NCBI RefSeq assembly: GCF_014208105.1
Contig: NZ_JACHMQ010000001.1
Coordinates: forward strand, 5,332,001-5,396,000
Direction of reading: 5' to 3'
Length of the DNA stretch: 64,000 nt
From: Actinomadura coerulea
GTDB taxonomy: Bacteria > Actinomycetota > Actinomycetes > Streptosporangiales > Streptosporangiaceae
In this document: positions 31,422-39,970 of the stretch, in pieces
How the letters are laid out: each line of letters starts with the position of its first letter
Position numbering within the stretch: the first letter of the stretch is position 1
Translations under genes and position numbers: made by a program
Notes under the pieces: model-generated
Database searches by the model: none
What the model was told of the DNA's origin: nothing
The model's input: the letters and a program-made list of their open reading frames with translations, nothing else

Positions 31422-31840
31422 GACGAACCCGGCCGCCCGGCCGGACCGGCGGGCTGTGCTGGCCGGGCTGGCGGGCCTGCTGGCCGCGGCCAACCTCGGC
31501 TCGGCGGTCGCGCCCGGGCTGCCCGCACTGCCGGCGTCGCGGGTCCTGGTCGGCGTGGCGATCGGCGGCGTGTGGGCGATCGCCGGCGGGCCGGCGGCGC
31601 CGCTGGTGCCGGCGTTGCCCGGGACGGGCACGGCGGGTCTGGCCGCCATGCCGCAGGTGCTTCGCGCACCCCGCGCGCAGGTCGGTCTGCTGGTGACGTT
31701 CCTCCTGGTCACCGGACATTTCGCGGCGTACACCTACGTGCGTCCCGTGCTGGAGCGGGTATCCGGCGTGAACCCGGACCTGATCAGCACGCTGCTGCTG
31801 GTGTACGGCGTGGCGGGCATCGCAACCGCGTCCAAAGGCA
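31420..31840 (+). pseudogene. Remnant of an MFS transporter gene
   Basis: One plus-strand frame carries two recognisable parts of an AraJ-like sugar/drug MFS protein: the helix pair VLAGLAGLLAAANLGSAVAP with SRVLVGVAIGGVWAIAGGPAA, and a later part GLLVTFLLVTGHFAAYTYVR with PVLERVSGVNPDLISTLLLVYGV. Between them ~100 residues of a normal transporter are missing, and the protein lacks both a proper start and the last six helices. The frame then runs into unrelated sequence. It is dead remains filling the 580 bp between the conservon and the polyprenyl synthase gene; otherwise that stretch holds no gene. Confidence 0.75.
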
Positions 31841-31951
31841 TGCTCAAGCCAAGCAAGGACCTGATCGCGCAGAGAGCATCGATCACCGGAGCACCCGACG
31901 ATGAAGGCCCTCAAGGAGCAGAGCACTGCCGTGAACACCGCACCGACCCCA

Positions 31952-31966
31952 GGGCCTTCAAGGCCC
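31952..31966 (-). terminator. Hairpin after the nuo/polyprenyl synthase operon
   Basis: On the minus strand GGGCC-TTGAA-GGCCC forms a compact hairpin 18 bases after the polyprenyl synthase stop. A copy of its left arm (GAAGGCCCTCAAGG) lies 50 bases further on and could form a larger alternative stem. No T-run follows. Confidence 0.5.
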
Positions 31967-31983
31967 GAAGGAGGAGAGAAAAG

Positions 31984-33024
31984 CTAGCCAGTACGAGTGA
32001 TCACGTAGTCGCAGAGGTTGGTGAGGGCTTCGCGGGCGGGGATTTCGGGGAGGGTGAGGAGTTCGGTGCGGGCGTCCTCGGCCCAGCGGCGGAGGTCGGC
32101 GCGGGCGCGGTCCATGGCGGGGTGGGCGCGCAGGAGGGTGAGGGCCTCGGCGTGGAGGGCGTCGTCGGTGAGGTCCTGGGTGAGGAGCTCGCGGAGGCGG
32201 GCGTCGTCGGGGCCGGAGCCGATGCCGGCGAGGACGTGGTGCGTCGGGAGGGTGCGGATGCCTTCGCGCAGGTCGGTGCCGGGGGTCTTGCCGGACTCCT
32301 CGGTCTCGGAGGCGACGTCGAGGATGTCGTCGGACAGCTGGAAGGCGATGCCGATCTTCTCGCAGGCGGAGGTGACGGTGTCGACGACGTGGGCGGGGGC
32401 GCCGGACAGCAGGGCGCCGAACTGGCCGGAGACGGCGATCAGGGAGCCGGTCTTGTCGGCGACGACCTGGAGGTAGTGCTTGAGGGGGTCGGCGTCCTCG
32501 CCGGGGCCGACGGTCTCCTGGATCTGGCCGCGGACCAGGCGGGCGAACGCGCGGGCCTGGATGCGGACGGCCTCGGGGCCGAGGTCGGCGAGCAGGTCGG
32601 ACGCGCGGGCGAACAGGTAGTCGCCGGTGAGGATGGCGACGGTGTTCGTCCAGCGGGAGTTGGCGGACTGCTGGCCGCGGCGGATGGTGGCCTCGTCCAT
32701 GACGTCGTCGTGGTAGAGGGTGCCGAGGTGGGTGAGCTCGACGACGACGGCGGCGGGGACGACGCCGGGCGCCGCCGGGTCGCCGAAGTGGGAGGCCAGC
32801 AGCACCAGCATCGGCCGGAAGCGCTTGCCGCCCGCCTCGACGAGGTGCTGCGAGGCCTCGGTGAGCAGCGGGTCCTCGCCCCGGACGCAGTCGAGCAGAA
32901 GGGACTCGACGGCGGCGAGGCGGTCCTTGGCGTCGGACGCGAGCGCGGCGTCGACGGGAAGCCCGAACGGGCCGGTCTCCTGGATGGCCGGCCCGCCGGA
33001 CTTCTCAGCGAATGGGTTGCTCAC
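31984..33024 (-). CDS. Polyprenyl diphosphate synthase (menaquinone side chain)
   Basis: The 346-residue trans-prenyltransferase has the first Asp-rich motif LYHDDVMDEA (Asp106-Asp110, DDxxD) and the second QLSDDILD, with the GGKRFRP substrate loop before the first. Small residues upstream of the first motif (THLGTLYHDD) suit long-chain synthesis (octaprenyl/nonaprenyl) rather than GGPP. It starts 10 bases after nuoN on the same strand, at the end of the menaquinone/NADH dehydrogenase gene group, so it most likely makes the menaquinone side chain. Supplying GGPP to the nearby diterpene cyclases is less likely but not excluded. Confidence 0.92.
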   Translation of the reverse strand: MSNPFAEKSGGPAIQETGPFGLPVDAALASDAKDRLAAVESLLLDCVRGEDPLLTEASQHLVEAGGKRFRPMLVLLASHFGDPAAPGVVPAAVVVELTHLGTLYHDDVMDEATIRRGQQSANSRWTNTVAILTGDYLFARASDLLADLGPEAVRIQARAFARLVRGQIQETVGPGEDADPLKHYLQVVADKTGSLIAVSGQFGALLSGAPAHVVDTVTSACEKIGIAFQLSDDILDVASETEESGKTPGTDLREGIRTLPTHHVLAGIGSGPDDARLRELLTQDLTDDALHAEALTLLRAHPAMDRARADLRRWAEDARTELLTLPEIPAREALTNLCDYVITRTG

Positions 33025-33034
33025 CCAAGACTCC

Positions 33035-34621
33035 CTACCGGACGAACATGTGGGTCGTGGCCTGCCCCGCGAGGTCCAGAACGGGCTGCGGGATCACGCC
33101 GAGTACCACAGTAGCCGTCACGCCGAGCGCGACCGCGACCGCGGTCGCCGGGCCGGCCACCACGACCGGGCCCTCGGCGTCCGGCTCGCTGAAGAACATG
33201 ACGACGATCACACGGACGTAGAAGAACGCGGCGACCGCGGAGGAGATCACGGCGACGATCACCAGGGGCGTGGCGCCGCCCTCGACGGCCGCCTTGAACA
33301 CCGCGAACTTCCCGGTGAAGCCGCTGGTCAGCGGGATGCCCGCGAAGCCCAGGAGGAAGAAGGCGAACACGCCCGCGACCACCGGGGACCGCTTGCCGAG
33401 GCCCGCCCACCGCGACAGGTGGCCGGCCTCGCCGCCGGCGTCCCGCACCATCGTCACGACGGCGAACGCGCCGATCGAGGTGAAGCCGTAGGCGACCAGG
33501 TAGAACATCGTGCTGGACAGGCCGTCCGCGGAGCTGGCGATCACGCCCATGAGCAGGAAGCCCGCGTGCGCGATGGAGGAGTAGGCCAGCATCCGCTTGA
33601 TGTCGGTCTGCGTGATCGCGATGATCGATCCGGCGACCATGGTGAGAATGGCCACACCCCACATGAGGGGCCGCCAGTCCCACTTCAGCGTCTCGAACGC
33701 GACGTAGTAGACGCGCAGGATTCCGCCGAACGCCGCGACGACGGTGCAGGACGCCATCAGCGCCGTGATCGGCGTGGGGGCGCCCTGGTAGACGTCCGGC
33801 TTCCACATGTGGAAGGGGACGCCGCCGAGCTTGAACAGCAGCCCGACCGACAGCAGCGCGACGCCCGCGAGGAGCAGGGTCTCGCTGCCCGCGTCCTTGC
33901 CGATCTGCGCGGAGATGTCCGACAGCCGGACGGACCCGGCGTACCCGTACAGCAGCGCCGCCCCGTACAGGAAGAACGCCGAGGAGAACGCGCCGAGCAG
34001 GAAGTACTTGACCGCCGCCTCCTGGGAGAGGAGGCGGCGCCGGCGGGCGAGCCCGCACAGCAGGTACAGCGGCAGCGACATGACCTCCAGCGCCACGAAC
34101 ATGGTGAGCAGGTCGTTGGCCGCCGGGAACATCACCATGCCGCCGACGGCGAACATCATCAGCGGGAACACCTCGGTCTGGGTGAACCCCGCCTCGGTGG
34201 TGCGCTGCTCGGCCTCGCTGCCGGGCAGGGCGGAGGCCTGCGCGGCGAAGTGGCCGCCGGCCCTGCCGTCGCCCCGCTCGGCGATGAGCAGGAGGCTGAC
34301 CAGGGCCAGCACCAGGATGGTGCCCTGGATGAACAGGGTGGGGCCGTCCACGCCCAGGGCGCCCTCAGCGGCGACGTGGTGCGGGTTGTCGCGCCACCCC
34401 AGCACGATCGTCCAGGCGAACCCGCCCGCGAGGCCGAGGAACGCGAGCGGCACCTGCACGTAGTAGCGCGCGTTCCGGCCGACGAACGCCTCGACGAGCA
34501 CGCCCGCGACGGCGACGCCGAGGACCAGCAGCAGCGGGGCGATCTGCCCGTACTCGATGTGCGGCGCGGGGATGTCACCCCCCTGCGCGAGGACCGCGCT
34601 CACCTGACTGGTGGTGGTCAT
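33035..34621 (-). CDS. nuoN: NADH-quinone oxidoreductase subunit N
   Basis: The 528-residue antiporter-like subunit has ~14 helices, with the PFHMWKPDVYQGAPTPITAL and KRMLAYSSIAHAGFLLMG segments that carry the conserved Lys residues of proton-pumping subunits. Residues 1-25 are a short Gln/Ser-rich lead. Its ATG overlaps the nuoM stop. It is the last gene of the 14-gene operon before the polyprenyl synthase. Confidence 0.97.
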   Translation of the reverse strand: MTTTSQVSAVLAQGGDIPAPHIEYGQIAPLLLVLGVAVAGVLVEAFVGRNARYYVQVPLAFLGLAGGFAWTIVLGWRDNPHHVAAEGALGVDGPTLFIQGTILVLALVSLLLIAERGDGRAGGHFAAQASALPGSEAEQRTTEAGFTQTEVFPLMMFAVGGMVMFPAANDLLTMFVALEVMSLPLYLLCGLARRRRLLSQEAAVKYFLLGAFSSAFFLYGAALLYGYAGSVRLSDISAQIGKDAGSETLLLAGVALLSVGLLFKLGGVPFHMWKPDVYQGAPTPITALMASCTVVAAFGGILRVYYVAFETLKWDWRPLMWGVAILTMVAGSIIAITQTDIKRMLAYSSIAHAGFLLMGVIASSADGLSSTMFYLVAYGFTSIGAFAVVTMVRDAGGEAGHLSRWAGLGKRSPVVAGVFAFFLLGFAGIPLTSGFTGKFAVFKAAVEGGATPLVIVAVISSAVAAFFYVRVIVVMFFSEPDAEGPVVVAGPATAVAVALGVTATVVLGVIPQPVLDLAGQATTHMFVR

Positions 34622-36198
34622 GGACGGGCTCCGTTCTCGGCGACGTTACCGGTGATGTCCGGCGCCGGGTCGTGCTGGTCGACCCGCGCCAGCGTGTGGT
34701 CCACCGACGGGTTGATCACGTGCAGCACCGGCTGCGGGAAGAAGCCCATCGCCACGATGATCGCGATGATCGGGGCGAGGGCCCACTTCTCCCGGGCGGA
34801 CAGGTCCTTCATGCCCTCGACCGCGGGCGCCTTCGGGCCGCCCATGGTCCGCTGGTACATCCACAGGACGTAGATGGCCGCGAGCACGACGCCGCTCACC
34901 GCGAGCGCGCCCGCCCACTCGTACCGGCTGAACGTCCCGACGATGACGAGGAACTCCGAGACGAACGTGGACAGGCCGGGCAGCGACAGCGCGGACAGGC
35001 CGGCGATCAGGAACATCCCGGCGAGGACGGGCGCGACCTTCTGCACCCCGCCGAAGTCGGAGATCCGCGCCGACCGCCGCCGGACGATCATGAAGCCGAC
35101 GACGAGGAACAGCGCGCCGGTGGAGAACCCGTGGTTCACCATGTAGAGCGCCGCGCCGGACTGGCCCTGCGACGTCATCGCGAAGATGCCGAGGACGATG
35201 AACCCGAAGTGCGACACCGACGTGTAGGCGATGAGGCGCTTCATGTCGACCTGGCCGATCGCGAGGACGGCGCCGTAGATGATGCTGAGCACCGCGAACC
35301 CCAGCACGACCGGGGTCGCCCACTTGGCGGCGCCGGGGAACAGCTCCAGGCAGAACCGGAGCATCCCGTAGGTGCCGACCTTGTCCAGGACGCCGACGAT
35401 CAGCACGAGCGCGCCCGCCGGGGACTGCTGCGCCGCGTCCGGCAGCCAGGTGTGCACCGGCACCATCGGCGCCTTGATCGCGAACGCGACGAAGAAGCCG
35501 AGGAACAGCCACTTGGCCGTCGTCGGGTCGATGTTCATCTTCGACAGCTCGTCGAACATGAACGTGCCCTGCCCGAGGCCGCCCGCGTCGACCGACCGGC
35601 TCGACAGCGGGTACAGCCAGATGACGGCGACGAGCATCAGCAGCCCGCCGAACAGCGAGTACAGCAGGAACTTCACCGCGGCGTAGGACCGCTGGGCGCC
35701 GCCGTAGTACCCGATGATGAAGTACACCGGGATGAGCATCGCCTCGAAGAAGACGTAGAACAGGAACACGTCCGTCGCGGCGAACACGCCGATCATGGCC
35801 GCTTCCATCGTCAGCAGCAGCGCGAAGTACGTCTTCACCGACCGCTTCGCCGGGACGTCCACGCCCCCGGACCGGTCGGCCTCGCTCCACGACGCCAGCA
35901 TGACCAGCGGGACGAGGACCACCGACAGCAGGATCAGCACCAGCGCGACGCCGTCGACGCCGACCGCCCAGTGGACGCCGAACTCCTTGATCCACCAGTA
36001 CTTCTCGGTGAACTGGAACCGGGCGCCGCCCGCGTCGAAGCCCGACGCCATGACCCCGGCGAGGACCGCGACGACGAGGGAGACGCCGAGCGAGAACCGC
36101 TTGACCAGCGCCTCCCGCTCGCGGGGAATGACGCTGAGCAGCACCGCGCCGACCAGTGGCAGCGCGATGAGGACGCTCAGCCAGGGAAAGTCGCTCAT
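34618..36198 (-). CDS. nuoM: NADH-quinone oxidoreductase subunit M
   Basis: The 526-residue membrane subunit has the MrpA/D-like antiporter core, with MVPVHTWLPDAAQQSPAGAL and KRLIAYTSVSHFGFIVLGIF carrying the pumping Lys residues and an EAMLIPVYFIIG helix with the conserved Glu. It starts with the ATG at 36198 that overlaps the nuoL stop (ATGA). Like its neighbours it belongs to the distal proton-pumping arm of complex I. Confidence 0.97.
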   Translation of the reverse strand: MSDFPWLSVLIALPLVGAVLLSVIPREREALVKRFSLGVSLVVAVLAGVMASGFDAGGARFQFTEKYWWIKEFGVHWAVGVDGVALVLILLSVVLVPLVMLASWSEADRSGGVDVPAKRSVKTYFALLLTMEAAMIGVFAATDVFLFYVFFEAMLIPVYFIIGYYGGAQRSYAAVKFLLYSLFGGLLMLVAVIWLYPLSSRSVDAGGLGQGTFMFDELSKMNIDPTTAKWLFLGFFVAFAIKAPMVPVHTWLPDAAQQSPAGALVLIVGVLDKVGTYGMLRFCLELFPGAAKWATPVVLGFAVLSIIYGAVLAIGQVDMKRLIAYTSVSHFGFIVLGIFAMTSQGQSGAALYMVNHGFSTGALFLVVGFMIVRRRSARISDFGGVQKVAPVLAGMFLIAGLSALSLPGLSTFVSEFLVIVGTFSRYEWAGALAVSGVVLAAIYVLWMYQRTMGGPKAPAVEGMKDLSAREKWALAPIIAIIVAMGFFPQPVLHVINPSVDHTLARVDQHDPAPDITGNVAENGARP

Positions 36199-38111
36199 GA
36201 CACGTTCACCACCAGGAGCGCCGCGACCACGAGGGCCGCGCCGCCCAGCATCGAGAGGGCGTAGGAGCGGGCGAAGCCGGTCTGGACGCGCCGGAGCCGG
36301 CCGGAGCTGCCGCCGACGCCGGCGGCCGTCCCGTTGACGGCGCCGTCGACGCCGCGCCCGTCGAACCAGACCGCGAGCCGGGTCAGCCACTGGCCGGGGC
36401 GCATCAGCAGCGACTCGTTGAGCGCGTCGCCGTAGAGGTCCTTGCGGGCCGCGACGGTGACGAACGAGCCCTTGGGCGCCTCGCGCGGCACCTTGCGGGC
36501 GCCGTACTGCATCCAGGCGATCCCGGCACCGACGATCATCAGGACGAAGGTGGCGGCGCCGGGCGCGGTGAGCCACTTGAACTCGTGCGCGTGCTCGGGC
36601 GCCCCGACGACCGGTTCGATGAACTCGGGGAAGCCGCCGAGGACGAGGAACCCGCCCGCGAAGACGGAGCCGACCGCGAGCAGCATCAGCGGCCAGGTCA
36701 TGACGGCGGGCGACTCGTGCGGGTGGACGTCGTCCTCCCAGCGCTTCTCGCCGAAGAACGTCATGAACATGACCCGCGACATGTAGTACGCGGTGATCCC
36801 GGCGCCGACCAGGGCGCAGGAGCCGAGGATCATCCCGGACGTGCCGCCCTTGGCGTAGGCGGCCTCGATGATGCCGTCCTTGGTGAACCAGCCGGACAGG
36901 CCGGGGAACCCGATGATGGCGAGGTACCCGAGCCCGAACGTCGCGTAGGTGATCACCATGACCGTGCGCAGCGCGCCGTAGTGGCGCATGTTCACGTCGT
37001 CCTTCATGCCGTGCATGACCGAGCCGGCGCCGAGGAACAGGCCCGCCTTGAAGAAGCCGTGCGCGACGAGGTGCGCGATGGCGAAGACGTAGCCCGCCGG
37101 GCCGAGCCCGGCGGCCAGCACCATGTAGCCGATCTGCGACATCGTCGATCCGGCGAGGGCCTTCTTGATGTCGTCCTTGCCGCAACCGATGATCGCACCG
37201 GCCAGCAGCGTGGCCGCGCCGACGATCGTCACCACCAGCTGCGCGGTCTCGGACATCTCGAAGATCGGCCCGGCTCGGACGATCAGGTAGACGCCCGCGG
37301 TGACCATCGTGGCGGCGTGGATGAGGGCCGACACCGGGGTCGGGCCCTCCATCGCGTCCAGCAGCCAGGACTGCAGCGGGAGCTGCGCCGACTTGCCGCA
37401 CGCGCCGACCAGGAGCAGCAGGCCGATGGCCGTCGCGGTGCCGGTGCCGAGCTTGGAGGCGAGCCCCACGTGCTCGGCGCCGGTGCCGAGCACCGAGCCG
37501 AAGTCGATGCTGCCGAACGAGGCGAAGATCAGCGCGATCGCGATGATCAGCCCCATGTCGCCGACCCGGTTGACGACGAAGGCCTTCTTCGCGGCGGTCG
37601 CGGCCGTCGGCTTGTGCTGCCAGAACCCGATCAGCAGGTAGGAGGCGAGACCGACGCCCTCCCAGCCGAGGAACAGGATCAGGAAGTTGCCGCCCAGGAC
37701 CAGCACCAGCATCGACGCCAGGAACAGGTTCAGGTAGGCGAAGAAGCGGCGCCGGTCGGGGTCCTCGGCCATGTAGCCGATGGAGTAGATGTGGATGAGC
37801 GAGCCCACCCCGGTGATCAGCAGGACGAAGGTGATGGACAGCGGGTCCACCAGCAGGTCCATGCCGACCTTGAACGTGCCGACGTCGATGAAGTCCCACA
37901 GGTGCAGGGTGCGGCGCCGGGCCTCGGCGTCGTACCCGAGCATCTGCGCGAACATCGCGGCGCCCACCGCGAACGACGCCAGCGACATCGCGGCGCCGAG
38001 CAGGTGGCCCCACCTGTCGGTCCGCCGTCCCCCCAGCAGGAGGATCGCCGCGCCCGCCAGCGGGAGCGCGACGAGGAGCCAGGACGCGGCCTGGATGCCT
38101 TCCGCTTTCAT
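36195..38111 (-). CDS. nuoL: NADH-quinone oxidoreductase subunit L
   Basis: The 638-residue largest membrane subunit shows the antiporter core (LPLQSWLLDAMEGPTPVSAL, KKALAGSTMSQIGYMVLA) and the long lateral helix region with a final membrane helix (SMLGGAALVVAALLVVNV). It starts 10 bases after nuoK. The amphipathic arm that couples the pumping subunits is encoded in its last third. Confidence 0.97.
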   Translation of the reverse strand: MKAEGIQAASWLLVALPLAGAAILLLGGRRTDRWGHLLGAAMSLASFAVGAAMFAQMLGYDAEARRRTLHLWDFIDVGTFKVGMDLLVDPLSITFVLLITGVGSLIHIYSIGYMAEDPDRRRFFAYLNLFLASMLVLVLGGNFLILFLGWEGVGLASYLLIGFWQHKPTAATAAKKAFVVNRVGDMGLIIAIALIFASFGSIDFGSVLGTGAEHVGLASKLGTGTATAIGLLLLVGACGKSAQLPLQSWLLDAMEGPTPVSALIHAATMVTAGVYLIVRAGPIFEMSETAQLVVTIVGAATLLAGAIIGCGKDDIKKALAGSTMSQIGYMVLAAGLGPAGYVFAIAHLVAHGFFKAGLFLGAGSVMHGMKDDVNMRHYGALRTVMVITYATFGLGYLAIIGFPGLSGWFTKDGIIEAAYAKGGTSGMILGSCALVGAGITAYYMSRVMFMTFFGEKRWEDDVHPHESPAVMTWPLMLLAVGSVFAGGFLVLGGFPEFIEPVVGAPEHAHEFKWLTAPGAATFVLMIVGAGIAWMQYGARKVPREAPKGSFVTVAARKDLYGDALNESLLMRPGQWLTRLAVWFDGRGVDGAVNGTAAGVGGSSGRLRRVQTGFARSYALSMLGGAALVVAALLVVNVS

Positions 38112-38121
38112 CCCTGGCCTC

Positions 38122-38421
38122 TCAGTACTTCAGCAGGTTCGCGTCGTCGACCGACGAGGACCTGCGGGTCCGGAAGATGGTCATGATGATCGCCAGACCC
38201 ACCACGACCTCCGCCGCGGCCACCACCATCACGAAGAAGGCGATGATCTGGCCGTCCAGGTTGCCGTGCATTCGGGAGAACGAGACGAACGCAAGGTTCG
38301 TCGCGTTCAGCATCAGCTCGACGCACATGAACACCACGATGGCGTTGCGGCGCACGAGGACGCCGAGCGCTCCGATGGTGAACAGGACCGCCGAGAGCGC
38401 CAGGTAGTGCCCCGGGCTCAT
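38122..38421 (-). CDS. nuoK: NADH-quinone oxidoreductase subunit K
   Basis: The 99-residue subunit has three helices and the conserved Glu residues in VFMCVELMLNATNLAFV and AAAEVVVGLAIIMTIFR that lie on the proton path. The size is typical. Its ATG overlaps the nuoJ stop. Confidence 0.97.
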   Translation of the reverse strand: MSPGHYLALSAVLFTIGALGVLVRRNAIVVFMCVELMLNATNLAFVSFSRMHGNLDGQIIAFFVMVVAAAEVVVGLAIIMTIFRTRRSSSVDDANLLKY

Positions 38422-39338
38422 TCTCCTGCCTCGCCTTCACTCGCGCCGCCGCCGGCGGCGGGCGTCCCCGACTTGACCGAGCGCGCCTCGGCATCGGTGT
38501 CGCGGACGTCCTCGGTGACCGCCTTGACCGCGGCCACGTCCCGTTCGAGGGCCTCCTCCTCGGAGCCGCCGTACAGGTCGGGGTGCCGCTCCGCGGTGTC
38601 GGTGCGGGCAGCGATGACCGGGTTGACCGACAGTTCCGAGGGCGTCCCGTCGGGGAGCAGCGCCGGCATGTCGACGGCGTTGTGCCGGGCGTAGGTGCCG
38701 GGGCCCGGCAGCGGGCCCGGGTGGGAGCCGGACAGGAACCGCTGCCGCGACAGGTCCTTCTGCGTCGCCTTCGGCTCGGTGCGCTCCCGGTGCGCCAGCA
38801 CCATAGCGCCCAGCGCCGCGGTGATCAGCAGGGCGCTGGTCGCCTCGAACGCGAACACGTACTTGGAGAACAGCAGCCGGGCCAGCCCGACGACGTTGCC
38901 CTCGGAGTTGGCCTGGGTCAGTCCGGCCGAGCCGCCGAGCGCGGCGTTGCCGACCCCGACGCTGAGCAGGACGAGGAAGCCGACCGCGGCGATCACGGCC
39001 CAGAACCGCTGGCCCCGGATCGTCTCCACCAGCGAGTCGGTGGAACTGACCCCGACGAGCATCAGCACGAACAGGAACAGCATCAGCACCGCGCCGGTGT
39101 AGACGATCACCTGGACGAACGCCAGGAAGGGCGCGTTCTGGATCGCGTACAGCGCGGCCAGGCAGAGCATCACGGTCGCCAGCAGCAGCGCCGAGTGCAC
39201 CGCCTTCCGCATGAAGATCATGCCGAGCGCGGCGAGCACCGAGACGATCGCCAGCAGCCAGAAGAAGAACGGCTCGCCGGACTGCTTGTCGGCGACCTCG
39301 GCGGCGAGCACGTGCGCGCCCGCGATGGAGCCGGTCAC
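38418..39338 (-). CDS. nuoJ: NADH-quinone oxidoreductase subunit J, with long C-terminal tail
   Basis: The first ~200 residues are the usual five-helix NuoJ (HSALLLATVMLCLAALYAIQ, FVQVIVYTGAVLMLFLFVLML with the pi-bulge region). A hydrophilic tail of ~105 residues follows (Glu/Arg/Ala-rich, from about 200 to 306), longer than in Escherichia coli but seen in actinomycetes. The tail would lie at the cytoplasmic or outer face near NuoH/A; its role is unknown. Start and stop overlap the neighbours. Confidence 0.95.
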   Translation of the reverse strand: MTGSIAGAHVLAAEVADKQSGEPFFFWLLAIVSVLAALGMIFMRKAVHSALLLATVMLCLAALYAIQNAPFLAFVQVIVYTGAVLMLFLFVLMLVGVSSTDSLVETIRGQRFWAVIAAVGFLVLLSVGVGNAALGGSAGLTQANSEGNVVGLARLLFSKYVFAFEATSALLITAALGAMVLAHRERTEPKATQKDLSRQRFLSGSHPGPLPGPGTYARHNAVDMPALLPDGTPSELSVNPVIAARTDTAERHPDLYGGSEEEALERDVAAVKAVTEDVRDTDAEARSVKSGTPAAGGGASEGEAGE

Positions 39339-39970
39339 TTGGCCTCACCGCCCTTGCGCGCCTTCGCCTTCTCGCGCCGGGCGGCCTCGTCGACGCTCGC
39401 GCGCCCGCCGTCCTCCGAGGGGATCTTCGGAGCCGACGGGGTGCCGGACGACTGCTCGCCCTCCTGGAGGCCGAGGCGGTAGTAGTCCTCCTCGGTGTCG
39501 CCGAGCCGCATCTCGTGCGGCGGCGCCTCCATGCCCTCGCGCAGCGGCGCGAGCAGCATCTCCTTGGTGTAGATGAGGCTCTCGCGGCTGTCGTCGGCGA
39601 GCTCGTACTCGTTGGTCATCGTGAGCGCCCGGGTCGGGCACGCCTCGATGCACAGCCCGCACAGGATGCACCGCAGATAGTTGATCTGGTAGGTGCGGCC
39701 GTAGCGCTCGCCGGGCGAGTACCGCTCGTCCGCCGTGTTGTCGGCGCCCTCGACGAAGATGGCGTCCGCGGGACACGCCCACGCGCACAGCTCGCAGCCG
39801 ATGCACTTCTCCAGGCCGTCCGGCCACCGGTTCAGCTGGTGCCGCCCGTGGAAGCGAGGAGCCGTCGGCTTCTTCACCTCGGGGTACTGGACGGTCTCGC
39901 TCTTCATGAACATCTGGTGGAACGAGACCCCGAACCCCTTGACCGGGTTCAGGAAATCAGTGAGTCCCAC
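39335..39970 (-). CDS. nuoI: NADH-quinone oxidoreductase subunit I
   Basis: The 211-residue ferredoxin-like subunit binds clusters N6a and N6b through two C-x2-C-x2-C-x3-CP motifs: CIGCELCAWACP and CILCGLCIEACP. The tail of ~40 residues (basic, Lys/Arg-rich) is longer than usual. The GTG start lies 14 bases inside the nuoH 3' end. Confidence 0.97.
   Translation of the reverse strand: MGLTDFLNPVKGFGVSFHQMFMKSETVQYPEVKKPTAPRFHGRHQLNRWPDGLEKCIGCELCAWACPADAIFVEGADNTADERYSPGERYGRTYQINYLRCILCGLCIEACPTRALTMTNEYELADDSRESLIYTKEMLLAPLREGMEAPPHEMRLGDTEEDYYRLGLQEGEQSSGTPSAPKIPSEDGGRASVDEAARREKAKARKGGEAK

Noticed and set aside
31894..31983. A 28-codon frame starting with MKALKEQSTAV after the MFS remnant
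   Set aside because: No ribosome site and part of it is the hairpin of the convergent operon's terminator region.
31984..33024. GGPP synthase for the diterpene operon
   Set aside because: The gene is on the opposite strand, at the end of the nuo/menaquinone block, and small residues before the first Asp-rich motif suggest a long-chain product.
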